From assembly GCA_026713835.1 (NCBI GenBank), contig JAPONP010000203.1:1-37948 (forward strand): a DNA stretch of 37,948 nucleotides, written 5' to 3'. Below, one piece after another: positions 1-7,157 of the stretch. Position numbers and translations under genes: made by a program. The notes beneath the pieces were generated by a model. That model was not told the DNA's origin. It ran no database searches and saw only the letters and a program-made list of their open reading frames with translations. Position 1 is the stretch's first letter. Each line of letters begins with the position of its first letter. The stretch comes from Bacteriovoracales bacterium (GTDB taxonomy: Bacteria > Bdellovibrionota > Bacteriovoracia > Bacteriovoracales > Bacteriovoracaceae).

Positions 1-2
1 GG

Positions 3-704
3 TCAGGGCCGATTTTAGCCTTTCTTTGTAACTGCTCACCCCCCGGCAATCTTGGCAGTCGACTGCCTCGTCGCTTCCTTGCGACATGCAGGAAGCACGC
101 CTCAGTCGCTCCTCGTTGCCTCCTACCAATCTTATCCGGGTGGAGAACAGTTACCTTGCCTTTATTACAGTTTTTGCCAGAGGTGCGAGCAGTTACCTTT
201 CTTTTGAGCCTATTCGTTTTTTTAGCAAGTTGCGGCCATTTTTCGACCAATCAAATAGCACGAAACACCTTTATTCTTAAAGATGGCTATTTTCACGGAA
301 AATTTGTCAAAACCCGGCTTCCGTTTGAGCAGATGAGTTGGTTTAAAGAGGCCACGTTGATCTATGATCTTAGAATGGGGGCCCTTTCCAAAGATTCTCC
401 CTACTTTCTTTGGCTTTCCTCCAAATCTCAAGAAGATGTGAGAAAATGTCCGTATTTTTATGTCGCCCTTTTGTACTCACAATCTTCTCGCTATATCGCA
501 CATGGGCTCGTTCGCAATCAGTTTGAGATTCAAAAGGCTTCCTGGCAAAGCCTTTCCGATTTTGAGCGTTCACTACGGATGCATCCTCAATTTAAGGAAG
601 AATCATTGCAAAAACACCATGTCAGGGGGGTTTGTTTTCAGTCGGCCCCTAGGGGCACCCTGATCAGTTTACCGGGCTACCCTTCCCAAACAATACTGGA
701 CTGA
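3..704 (+). CDS. Putative lipoprotein, signal peptide split by an in-frame mobile element (5' end open)
   Basis: I do not recognise the mature protein (about 155 residues, no known motif). The signal peptide is clear: a hydrophobic run ends in the lipobox LASC, so the protein should be lipid-anchored. The frame is open from base 3 to the stop at 702-704, so the native start probably lies left of the window. Removing the element at 28-196 and one 8-bp duplication restores a continuous h-region, SGPILAFLLSLFVFLASC. The insertion is therefore inside the signal-peptide coding sequence and adds 59 codons in frame without a stop. Translation could also restart in the element, at TTG 156 or GTG 183; the latter gives MRAVTFLLSLFVFLASC, a plausible lipoprotein signal. 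The kinase gene follows 93 nt downstream. The boundary of the real protein is uncertain. Confidence 0.6.
   Translation, partial: SGPILAFLCNCSPPGNLGSRLPRRFLATCRKHASVAPRCLLPILSGWRTVTLPLLQFLPEVRAVTFLLSLFVFLASCGHFSTNQIARNTFILKDGYFHGKFVKTRLPFEQMSWFKEATLIYDLRMGALSKDSPYFLWLSSKSQEDVRKCPYFYVALLYSQSSRYIAHGLVRNQFEIQKASWQSLSDFERSLRMHPQFKEESLQKHHVRGVCFQSAPRGTLISLPGYPSQTILD
28..196 (+). mobile_element. IS66-type MITE, full copy A (169 bp)
   Basis: The ends are perfect 10-bp inverted repeats (GTAACTGCTC at 28-37, GAGCAGTTAC at 187-196), extending imperfectly to about 23 bp. It is flanked by an exact 8-bp direct repeat CTTTCTTT (20-27 and 197-204). GTAA termini plus an 8-bp target duplication are typical of the IS66 family, and no transposase is present, so it is non-autonomous. 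Internal structure: a 14-bp perfect palindrome at 54-67 (GGCAGTCGACTGCC), and a 60-bp segment at 68-127 absent from copy B. That segment holds a hairpin (arms 73-82 and 88-96, one bulge). Element plus duplication is 177 bp, or 59 codons, and the frame is open throughout. Confidence 0.85.
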
Positions 705-797
705 TCTTATTGAGTGGATAATCTTTCACATCCTTCTCAATATTTTGCTCATTATTTTGCTTATTATATCCGAAAAGGTTTTTGCTAAAGGATTGCT

Positions 798-2669
798 ATG
801 AAGACTCATGATGGAAAACTAAAAAGGTTTGGTCGTTATATCTTATTCGACCATCTCGTTGATGGGGGGATGGCCAAAATTTTTAGGGCCAGATTTCTCA
901 GTGAAGATGTTGATCGAATCGTCGCTATCAAGATGATAAGTCCACAATATTCTCGTGACGAAGAATTTAAAAGAATGTTTTTGGATGAGATCAAAGTGGC
1001 CTTTGCCTTGGGCCATCCCAATATCGCTCAGATATTTGAATATGGTTTTCATGAGGATCAACTCTATACGTCCATGGAATTTGTCGATGGCAAAAATCTT
1101 AAGGAATTTCTTACGGCCTTAAAGGCACAAAAATGTATCTTTCCCGTAGATGTTTCCGTTTATATAGCTTCTAAGGTATGTGAGGCCCTTCATTATGCTC
1201 ACAATTTTCGAGATAAACTTTCTGGGAAAAAGCTCAATATCGTCCACAGAGATGTCTCTCCCCACAATATCATGATGGCCTTTGACGGATCGGTTAAGGT
1301 GATTGATTTTGGGATTGCAAAATCCGATATGAATTCAGAGAGTACTCAGATCGGAACGATCAAGGGGAAATTATCTTATCTTGCGCCGGAGTATTTAGAG
1401 GGACATAAACTCGATCATTGTTATGACCAGTTTGCCCTCGGCGTGACATTATGGGAACTCCTTTGTTCCAGGAAGCTTTTTGAGGATACCAACTCGGCGG
1501 CCATCATCAAAAAAATTCAACTCTGTAAGGTTCCTCCACCATCCCATATCAATCCAAATGTTTCTTCCAACTTGGATAAGATCATCATGAAATCTTTGGC
1601 CAGGGATCCAAAGATGAGATATGACGATATGAATCAGTTCAATCGTGAACTCGTTAAATTTCTTTATTCTCATTATCCCGACTTTAACCCTTTGGATTTG
1701 TCATCTTTTTCAAAGGCCCTTTTTAAAAAGCATATTGAAAGGGATCGTGCCAAGCTCTTTGAATTTGGGAAAATAGATATTTCTCCCTATCTTCAAGATT
1801 TAGAAGAGGATTCTAAAAGTGATAAAAAGGATAAAACGAAAAGCGAAATCATTGGAGAAAAATTTTATCTTTGTGATGTCAAAGATATAGGGAACCAAGG
1901 ACAAGATTTCAACTTAGAGTTCAATAAGGATGACGATTTTGAAAAGGGGAATACTGAAGTAGGTTTTAACGAGAGAAGATTTCTTGCCATGAAAAAAGAA
2001 AAGGAGGCCAGAGAAGAAATCGAGAATGAGATTGCCTCTAAGGCCAAACAAAGAAAAAAAATGATTCGCACCGTGGCCGTTTTAATTCTTTTGTGGGGAG
2101 TTTATTCCGAAAGGGAGCGAATACTGGGGCACGAGTTGGTTAAGGAACATCTATCAACGGCCGTTCCTTCTCTTTATCCTTCTGCGAACAAAGGCAAAAG
2201 AACTCCAAGCTCCTCCGTCAGCAAGGACAACGGAAAACTTAAATTCAAAGGGTTTAAATCGAGTTACAAATTATTTATCAATGGGAAGCGTGTCGAACAT
2301 AGCTTTTTTTCTATTCGATTGCCTTTGGGGAAAAAATATAAAATAAAAGTGACCGATCGAGGGAAAAAGCCCTTTATTCGAGAATTTTTCCTCTCTGAAG
2401 AGAACCCCGAAGTGCTTTATGAGATTCCCGAATTACCTCTCGCTTTTTTTGGAGAGATATATTCATCCTCTTCAGAAAACATTCCACCGGGAACGATATT
2501 GAAACTTGAAGCCGAAGGAGAACCCGTTCATATAACGGTTCCCATCACATCCTATTCCCTTCCGAGTGGCTCCTATAGGGCCAAGTTGGTCAACGAGAGA
2601 TTCGGTATTGACAAAGATATCGATTTTATTGTGGAAGAAGGCAAGAGGATAGAGGTTTACCTCGATTAG
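798..2669 (+). CDS. Membrane-anchored Ser/Thr protein kinase
   Basis: Hanks-type kinase of 623 residues. The N-terminal domain (about 11-300) has a degenerate glycine loop (GGMAKIF, typical of myxobacterial and delta-type kinases), the ATP lysine K45 in VAIK, the helix-C glutamate E64, the catalytic loop HRDVSPHN (D152) and DFG at 170-172, so it should be active. A charged linker follows. One membrane span lies near residues 420-438 (TVAVLILLWGV), then an extracytoplasmic tail of about 180 residues with two PEGA-like beta repeats (LFINGKRVE and similar). A kinase inside and a sensor or envelope-binding part outside fits. AAAGGA sits just before the ATG. By eye it is more AT-rich than the minus-strand operon after it. 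Substrates are unknown; the FHA-domain cyclase at 6186-7094 is a candidate partner by inference only. Confidence 0.9.
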   Translation: MKTHDGKLKRFGRYILFDHLVDGGMAKIFRARFLSEDVDRIVAIKMISPQYSRDEEFKRMFLDEIKVAFALGHPNIAQIFEYGFHEDQLYTSMEFVDGKNLKEFLTALKAQKCIFPVDVSVYIASKVCEALHYAHNFRDKLSGKKLNIVHRDVSPHNIMMAFDGSVKVIDFGIAKSDMNSESTQIGTIKGKLSYLAPEYLEGHKLDHCYDQFALGVTLWELLCSRKLFEDTNSAAIIKKIQLCKVPPPSHINPNVSSNLDKIIMKSLARDPKMRYDDMNQFNRELVKFLYSHYPDFNPLDLSSFSKALFKKHIERDRAKLFEFGKIDISPYLQDLEEDSKSDKKDKTKSEIIGEKFYLCDVKDIGNQGQDFNLEFNKDDDFEKGNTEVGFNERRFLAMKKEKEAREEIENEIASKAKQRKKMIRTVAVLILLWGVYSERERILGHELVKEHLSTAVPSLYPSANKGKRTPSSSVSKDNGKLKFKGFKSSYKLFINGKRVEHSFFSIRLPLGKKYKIKVTDRGKKPFIREFFLSEENPEVLYEIPELPLAFFGEIYSSSSENIPPGTILKLEAEGEPVHITVPITSYSLPSGSYRAKLVNERFGIDKDIDFIVEEGKRIEVYLD

Positions 2670-2689
2670 CCCCTAAGACTACGGACCTA

Positions 2690-2714
2690 TTTTGCTAGAG
2701 GTGCGAGCAGTTAC
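2690..2714 (+). mobile_element. Right-end remnant of the MITE
   Basis: These 25 bp match the right end of copy B exactly (TTTTGCTAGAGGTGCGAGC, then AGTTAC). The left part is absent. A short direct repeat ACCTAT (2685-2690 and 2713-2718) brackets it, perhaps a deletion scar. It fills most of the 45-bp gap between the convergent kinase and ppsR genes and abuts the ppsR stop codon. Confidence 0.8.
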
Positions 2715-3557
2715 CTATCCGTTACGGCTCTTAAAGACATTCTTTTTTCTCATCTCCAAAAGATGCATGATTTCCGTGGCCATCTCCTCAAGGGCCTTTC
2801 CCGTGACATTGAAGATGGACCATTTTTTATTTTCGGAAAAAATTTTATTGGCCCATTCGATTTCTTTGATAACCTCTTTCATGGAAGCATAGGAACCCTT
2901 GTTTTGGGTAAGACCCAGGCGTTGCAATCGATTTTTTCTGATATCGTAGAGAAGTTCCGGGTCTATGGTCAGGCCAAAGATTTTTCGTTGATCGATTTGC
3001 TTGATTTCTTTTGGCAAAGGGCTTCCATAGATGAGGGGGATATTGACGGTTTTAAAACCGTGGAGGGAGAGGTAAAGGGAGAGGGGGGTTTTTGATGTTC
3101 GAGAAATTCCTACGAGAACGATGTCGGCCAGGTGAAGGGACTCGGCCTTTTTGCCATCGTCGTGGTTGATGGTAAACTCAATGGCATCGACTCGCTCAAA
3201 GTATTCACTATTCATTTCCCTCAAAAGTCCGGGTTCATTTTGAGGTTCCGCATCGAAGATATTGGAAAACGAGGTGAGGAGAGGCCCTAAAAGATCGAGG
3301 GATCTGATGCGTTTGGCCCGTGAGAGTTTGGCGATATACTCTCGGAGTTCTTTTGTCACAATGGTATAGAGGACGAGGTCATGGGAAGTGGCCGCTTCTT
3401 CAAAAATGGCATCGATTTGTTTTGTCGTTCGAACATCTTTATAACGGGTGAAATAGATATCGTAGTCTTGAAATTGTTTCATGGCGGCCCGGGCCGTTCC
3501 CGTGGCCGTTTCCCCCGTTCCATCGGAGATGATGATCAATTTAAGGCGCTTTGCCAT
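2715..3557 (-). CDS. ppsR: Pyruvate,phosphate dikinase / PEP synthase regulatory protein (DUF299)
   Basis: A bifunctional kinase/pyrophosphorylase of the DUF299 family. It inactivates PPDK or PEP synthase by ADP-dependent phosphorylation of a threonine and reactivates it by Pi-dependent dephosphorylation, setting the pyruvate/PEP switch. Seen here: the N-terminal signature IISDGTGETA (about residues 9-18) and the P-loop-like ADIVLVGISRTSKTPLSLYL near residue 146, both family hallmarks. The length of 280 residues is normal. It is the last gene of the minus-strand operon, 38 nt after miaA. Its target enzyme is not in the window, so PPDK versus PEP synthase cannot be decided. The stop codon (2715-2717) directly touches the MITE remnant. 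Confidence 0.9.
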   Translation of the reverse strand: MAKRLKLIIISDGTGETATGTARAAMKQFQDYDIYFTRYKDVRTTKQIDAIFEEAATSHDLVLYTIVTKELREYIAKLSRAKRIRSLDLLGPLLTSFSNIFDAEPQNEPGLLREMNSEYFERVDAIEFTINHDDGKKAESLHLADIVLVGISRTSKTPLSLYLSLHGFKTVNIPLIYGSPLPKEIKQIDQRKIFGLTIDPELLYDIRKNRLQRLGLTQNKGSYASMKEVIKEIEWANKIFSENKKWSIFNVTGKALEEMATEIMHLLEMRKKNVFKSRNG

Positions 3558-3595
3558 GGGCGATTCTCGGTGGTTTTAGATATGGAGTTGATTAT

Positions 3596-4519
3596 CTAAT
3601 TTGCGGTAAAGTTTGAAAAGCGTTTTTCGATGGAAGAAAGCTCTTTTAAAGGATCGAAGCTTTCCTTGGAGGTAAAGTGGGCAAAGAAGGTCTTTTGGGC
3701 CTTGGCCAATTGTCGGGTGCTGATGCTAAGCCTTTCGATGAGTTGTTCATGGCCCTCAATGGTTCCGGCCAGATACTCGAAGGCCTCCTTCGGGCCGATG
3801 GATTGAAGGGGTTTTTCTCTTCCGGTAAAGCCTTGCCTAAGAAGCCCTCGGACTTCTTCCACAAGACCCTTTTCTACAATTTTTTTTGAACGGGCCTCGA
3901 TCATCTTCCAATGTTGTTCCTTTTCGATGCAAAAGTAGAGATGGCATTCACGCCAGGAAGGGAGGCGATTTCCCTCTCCTTCGTGGGATGAGAAGGGCCT
4001 TCCCCTGCTCCAGTAAAATTCTACGGCCCGGCGGATTCGGTAGTGGTCGTTTGGATGAAGTTTATGGAAGTTTGTGGGGTCTTGCTTTTCAAGAATTTTC
4101 CTAAAGGGATCGATCCCCTCCTTTTCGTAGAGGACTTTTGATCGTTCGATGGATTTCTCCGAGGGAGGCAAGGTGTCGCCCATACCTGCAAGAAGACCCT
4201 TGAGGTAAAAACCGCTCCCTCCTACGAGGATGGGAATGACCCCCTTTTTGTGAAGGGACTCGATGGTGCCCCGGGCGAGTTTTGAAAATTGGGCCGCATT
4301 GATGGGATCTTTGGCACTTTGAAAATCCATCAGGTAGTGATCGACCCCTTCCATTTCTTCCGGCGTGGGTTTGGCCGTGGCGATATTGAGTTCTCGGTAA
4401 AAGAGAAGGGAGTCGAAATTGACGATGGGAAGTCCGTGGCGTTTGGCCAGGGAAAGGGCCGTTTCCGTTTTGCGGGAAGCGGTGGGCCCTGAGATGATGA
4501 CGATTCTATCTTCTCTCAC
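3596..4519 (-). CDS. miaA: tRNA dimethylallyltransferase
   Basis: Adds the dimethylallyl group to N6 of A37 in tRNAs that read UNN codons. I chose the GTG at 4519 because it overlaps the mutL stop in the classic 4-nt GTGA. An upstream TTG at 4573 in the same frame would add 18 residues and overlap mutL more deeply. Seen: IISGPTASRKTE (the Walker A region, residues 9-19), FDSLLFYRELNIATAKP, LVGGSGFYLKGLLAG and HYRIRRAVEFYWSRGRP, which together identify MiaA. Oddity: the P-loop reads GPTASRKT where the family has GPTASGKT, so the glycine before the catalytic Lys-Thr is Arg (R16). Activity may be altered. About 307 residues, a normal length. Confidence 0.92.
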   Translation of the reverse strand: MREDRIVIISGPTASRKTETALSLAKRHGLPIVNFDSLLFYRELNIATAKPTPEEMEGVDHYLMDFQSAKDPINAAQFSKLARGTIESLHKKGVIPILVGGSGFYLKGLLAGMGDTLPPSEKSIERSKVLYEKEGIDPFRKILEKQDPTNFHKLHPNDHYRIRRAVEFYWSRGRPFSSHEGEGNRLPSWRECHLYFCIEKEQHWKMIEARSKKIVEKGLVEEVRGLLRQGFTGREKPLQSIGPKEAFEYLAGTIEGHEQLIERLSISTRQLAKAQKTFFAHFTSKESFDPLKELSSIEKRFSNFTAN

Positions 4520-6189
4520 GGGGTTTGGATCAAACGAAAAAGTTGGGATATGTGGGTGTCTTTTAGAGGACAAAGGATTCGGCTGCCGATCAAATCCTCT
4601 TGGGAGTAGGGGGCCATCAAGGAGGCGATGTTTTTGGCCGAAAGGGGGGCCTTTTTAAGTTCGATCTTGGACCATTCTTCTTCCCCCTCTCCTGCGTGGG
4701 CCAAGAGGGCCGCACAGGCCAATGGGGGAGGGAGGGAGGAAAGGGATTTGGGAAAGGCCTTCAAGATGCTGAGAGTGGGGCCTTCTTTTTGGGGGAAATG
4801 TTTGAACTCAAAACCGTTTTGTTCCCAATGGGGATAGCGTTGTATGGGGCCCACGAGGGGTTCATCTCTAAAGGGAACGGCGACCAAAAGGGGAACTTGT
4901 TCCTCTTGGGAAAGTTTGTCGTAAACGGCTTCCAAGTGGAAGCGAACGAGAGCATGGGTATCCACGATAAAGGGGGGGGCGTCTTCTCGTTCGTTTTTTG
5001 CCGAAAAGATCTTATAGCGGTGGCCCACGGAAATGGAGTCGATCCTTTCGTCTTGGGTAACGTATCTGGTTTCATAGGACTCAAAACTCGATTTTTTGAT
5101 ATCTTTTGGAAGGTCGTCATGGGAAGCGGTGGCGGGGGCGGAGGAATCCGATTCGGTCATCGGAGAAGAGGAGAGGGTTTCTCTTAGAGCGGAATAGAAC
5201 AGGGAGTGGACGATGGAGGGTCTTGAAAATTTGACCGCAATTTTATTGGGATGAACATTTACATCCAGTTCATTTGGGGGCACATCCAATTCAAAAAGAT
5301 AGGGGGCCGATGTTCCCTTGGGCCAGATTCCTTCCAGGGCCTTGGAGATCAGGTGATGGAGGGTTTTGTCTTGAACGATTCTCTTATTGACAAAAAGATA
5401 TTGGTTTTTGCTCTGGCCGGATTTTTTAGGAGACCTTCCGTAGAGACCCGTCAGGCGGTAATCCTCATACCTTTTTTCAACCATAGAAAAATCCTTTTCG
5501 TTCCACCGCCCCCAGGAAAGGGTTTGGGCAAATCGCTCAAATCGATTCTTTGTGGGTCTTAAAACATTTTTTTCTTCCCGGTCCCATTTTAAATGAAATT
5601 CTACATGGGGATGAGAGATAAAAAAGGCGTGAAGAGTGCGGGATAAAAAGTTTTTTTCAATCGTTTGAGACTTGATGAAATTGAGTCGCACAGGCGTGTT
5701 GAAAAAGAGGTCTTTGATAATGAGTTGGGTTCCAAAGGGAAGCCCCTCCCGGCGAATGGGGGGTTGGGCCCGTCCCCCTTCGATATGGATTTGTCCTCCC
5801 TCTTGATCGGGAGGGCGGCTTATGCAAAGGAGTTTGGAGACGCTCGCCATGGAGGCCAAGGCCTCGCCCCTAAAACCAAAGGAGTTTAAGCGGTAGAGGT
5901 CTTGGAATGTTTCTATTTTTGAAGTCGTGTGCCGACAAAAGGCCTGGGCCAGCTCTTCAAAGGGGATTCCCGTTCCGTCATCGCCAATGGTGATTTGTTT
6001 GAGTCCGTTCTCGACGATGTGAATGTGGATTTTTTTGGCCCCGGCATCCAGGGAGTTTTCCAGGGCCTCCTTGATGAGATTGCCGGGCCTTTCGATGATC
6101 TCCCCGGCCTTGATCTGATCCACGAGAAAGTCCGGAAGGGGGCGGATGGGACGGGGAGACGGGCAAATGGGGGATGAGACCATTGTCAT
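4516..6189 (-). CDS. mutL: DNA mismatch repair protein MutL
   Basis: The ATP-dependent matchmaker of methyl-directed or nick-directed mismatch repair. The N-terminal GHKL ATPase is clear: IKAGEIIERPGNLIKEALEN (E41 and N45 as catalytic and Mg ligands), DDGTGI (70-75), RHTTSKI and GFRGEALASMASVS. The C-terminal dimerisation region is present but short, for a total of 557 residues against about 600-650 in many bacteria. The metal-binding endonuclease motif DQHA(x)2E(x)4E is not conserved; the equivalent region near residue 410 reads VDTHALVRF. The protein may thus lack its own nicking activity, and no MutH is visible. It overlaps the upstream GGDEF gene by ATGA and miaA by GTGA, so the three are probably translationally coupled. 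Confidence 0.95.
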   Translation of the reverse strand: MTMVSSPICPSPRPIRPLPDFLVDQIKAGEIIERPGNLIKEALENSLDAGAKKIHIHIVENGLKQITIGDDGTGIPFEELAQAFCRHTTSKIETFQDLYRLNSFGFRGEALASMASVSKLLCISRPPDQEGGQIHIEGGRAQPPIRREGLPFGTQLIIKDLFFNTPVRLNFIKSQTIEKNFLSRTLHAFFISHPHVEFHLKWDREEKNVLRPTKNRFERFAQTLSWGRWNEKDFSMVEKRYEDYRLTGLYGRSPKKSGQSKNQYLFVNKRIVQDKTLHHLISKALEGIWPKGTSAPYLFELDVPPNELDVNVHPNKIAVKFSRPSIVHSLFYSALRETLSSSPMTESDSSAPATASHDDLPKDIKKSSFESYETRYVTQDERIDSISVGHRYKIFSAKNEREDAPPFIVDTHALVRFHLEAVYDKLSQEEQVPLLVAVPFRDEPLVGPIQRYPHWEQNGFEFKHFPQKEGPTLSILKAFPKSLSSLPPPLACAALLAHAGEGEEEWSKIELKKAPLSAKNIASLMAPYSQEDLIGSRILCPLKDTHISQLFRLIQTP

Positions 6190-7094
6190 TGGCGAAAGAA
6201 ATTGACCTGGTTGCGCCCACCGTTTTTTGAGGCATAGACGGCCCGGTCGGCCCTTTTGAACAGATCCACCCCCGTGTTGACCCCGAGGCGGTAATCGGCC
6301 ACGCCTACGGAAACGGTGATGGACAAGGGTTTGTCCTCGTATCGAAAGGGGGTCTCTTCCACGAGGCCTCGAATCCTTTCCGCTATTTCATAGCTTTGCT
6401 TGAGGTTTGTATTGGGCAAGAGAATGACGAACTCCTCTCCACCGTACCGAGCGAACACGTCTCCGTCCCTCACCCCGCCTTTTTTGATGACTTTGGCCAT
6501 CTCCGTAAGAATGTGATCGCCGGCATCGTGGCCGTTTTCGTCGTTGAGCTTTTTAAAATAGTCGATATCAAAGATGATGAGGGAGAGGGGTTTTCCGGTC
6601 ACTTTCGATCTTTTGATGGCCAGATCACAGGCTTGGTTGAAATAGCTTTTGTTATAACACCCGGTCAGACCGTCCGTATTGGCCTCGCGGTTGAGCTTGT
6701 CGTAGGTGAGCCTTTCGGGATCGCCCTTGGGGATGAACTTCAAGGCCACGACTCCCATCTTAATCACATCTCCGCGACTCAAATCCACGGGGCGCTTGAC
6801 GGGTTTGTTGTTGAGAAATGAACCGTTCCTAGAGCCCATATCGAAGAGGGTCACCCCTTCGCCTACTTTAAATTGGAGATGGTGGCGAGAGATGCCGTCA
6901 AATTCCAGGGTGTAGGTGTTGTCCAGGGCCCGGCCCATGGTGACGATTCCTTCGGGAAGTTCAAAGATGGTGCCGTTAAGCTCTCCGCCGATGGCCAAAA
7001 GGCAGGCGTTTTTCTCGTCGGCCTCTTCATCACAGGCCTTGAGAGTTCTGTTGATGTCCGTAAAGACGACGGTCGTGTCCTCATTATTTCCCAT
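6186..7094 (-). CDS. FHA-GGDEF diguanylate cyclase (DgcB-like)
   Basis: Predicted to make cyclic di-GMP. The order is a short Thr-rich N-tail (MGNNEDTTVVFTD), an FHA phosphothreonine-binding domain (GRALDNTYTLEF, then SRHHLQF and DMGSRNGSFLNNK), then a GGDEF domain. The catalytic motif is GGEEF (about residue 217), and the product-inhibition I-site RDGD lies exactly five residues before it, so it should be active and feedback-inhibited. Soluble, no membrane segment. The same architecture, a threonine tail read by the adjoining FHA domain, is known from Bdellovibrio DgcB (Bd0742), which is required for prey invasion. Orthology is my inference. The ATG at 7094 is preferred; a TTG at 7133 in frame would add 13 residues. 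It sits between pgi and mutL, an unusual place for a signalling enzyme. Confidence 0.88.
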   Translation of the reverse strand: MGNNEDTTVVFTDINRTLKACDEEADEKNACLLAIGGELNGTIFELPEGIVTMGRALDNTYTLEFDGISRHHLQFKVGEGVTLFDMGSRNGSFLNNKPVKRPVDLSRGDVIKMGVVALKFIPKGDPERLTYDKLNREANTDGLTGCYNKSYFNQACDLAIKRSKVTGKPLSLIIFDIDYFKKLNDENGHDAGDHILTEMAKVIKKGGVRDGDVFARYGGEEFVILLPNTNLKQSYEIAERIRGLVEETPFRYEDKPLSITVSVGVADYRLGVNTGVDLFKRADRAVYASKNGGRNQVNFFRQ

Positions 7095-7157
7095 ATTCTT
7101 GAAAATCCTAGTCTCCTCGGGACGCTTTTTCAATTCGCACCGGAATGGCTCGGCGCG

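Noticed and set aside
735-780. Repeated TTTTGCT motifs (ATTTTGCTCATTATTTTGCT) before the kinase gene as an operator
   Set aside because: Low-complexity AT-rich sequence with no dyad symmetry; a promoter may be present but spacing of the boxes is poor.
4600-5187. Long plus-strand ORF opposite mutL (195 codons), and similar long antisense frames opposite maeB, dgcB-like and mscS
   Set aside because: Shadows of the real genes: their codons mirror the opposite strand and no protein family or ribosome site supports them.
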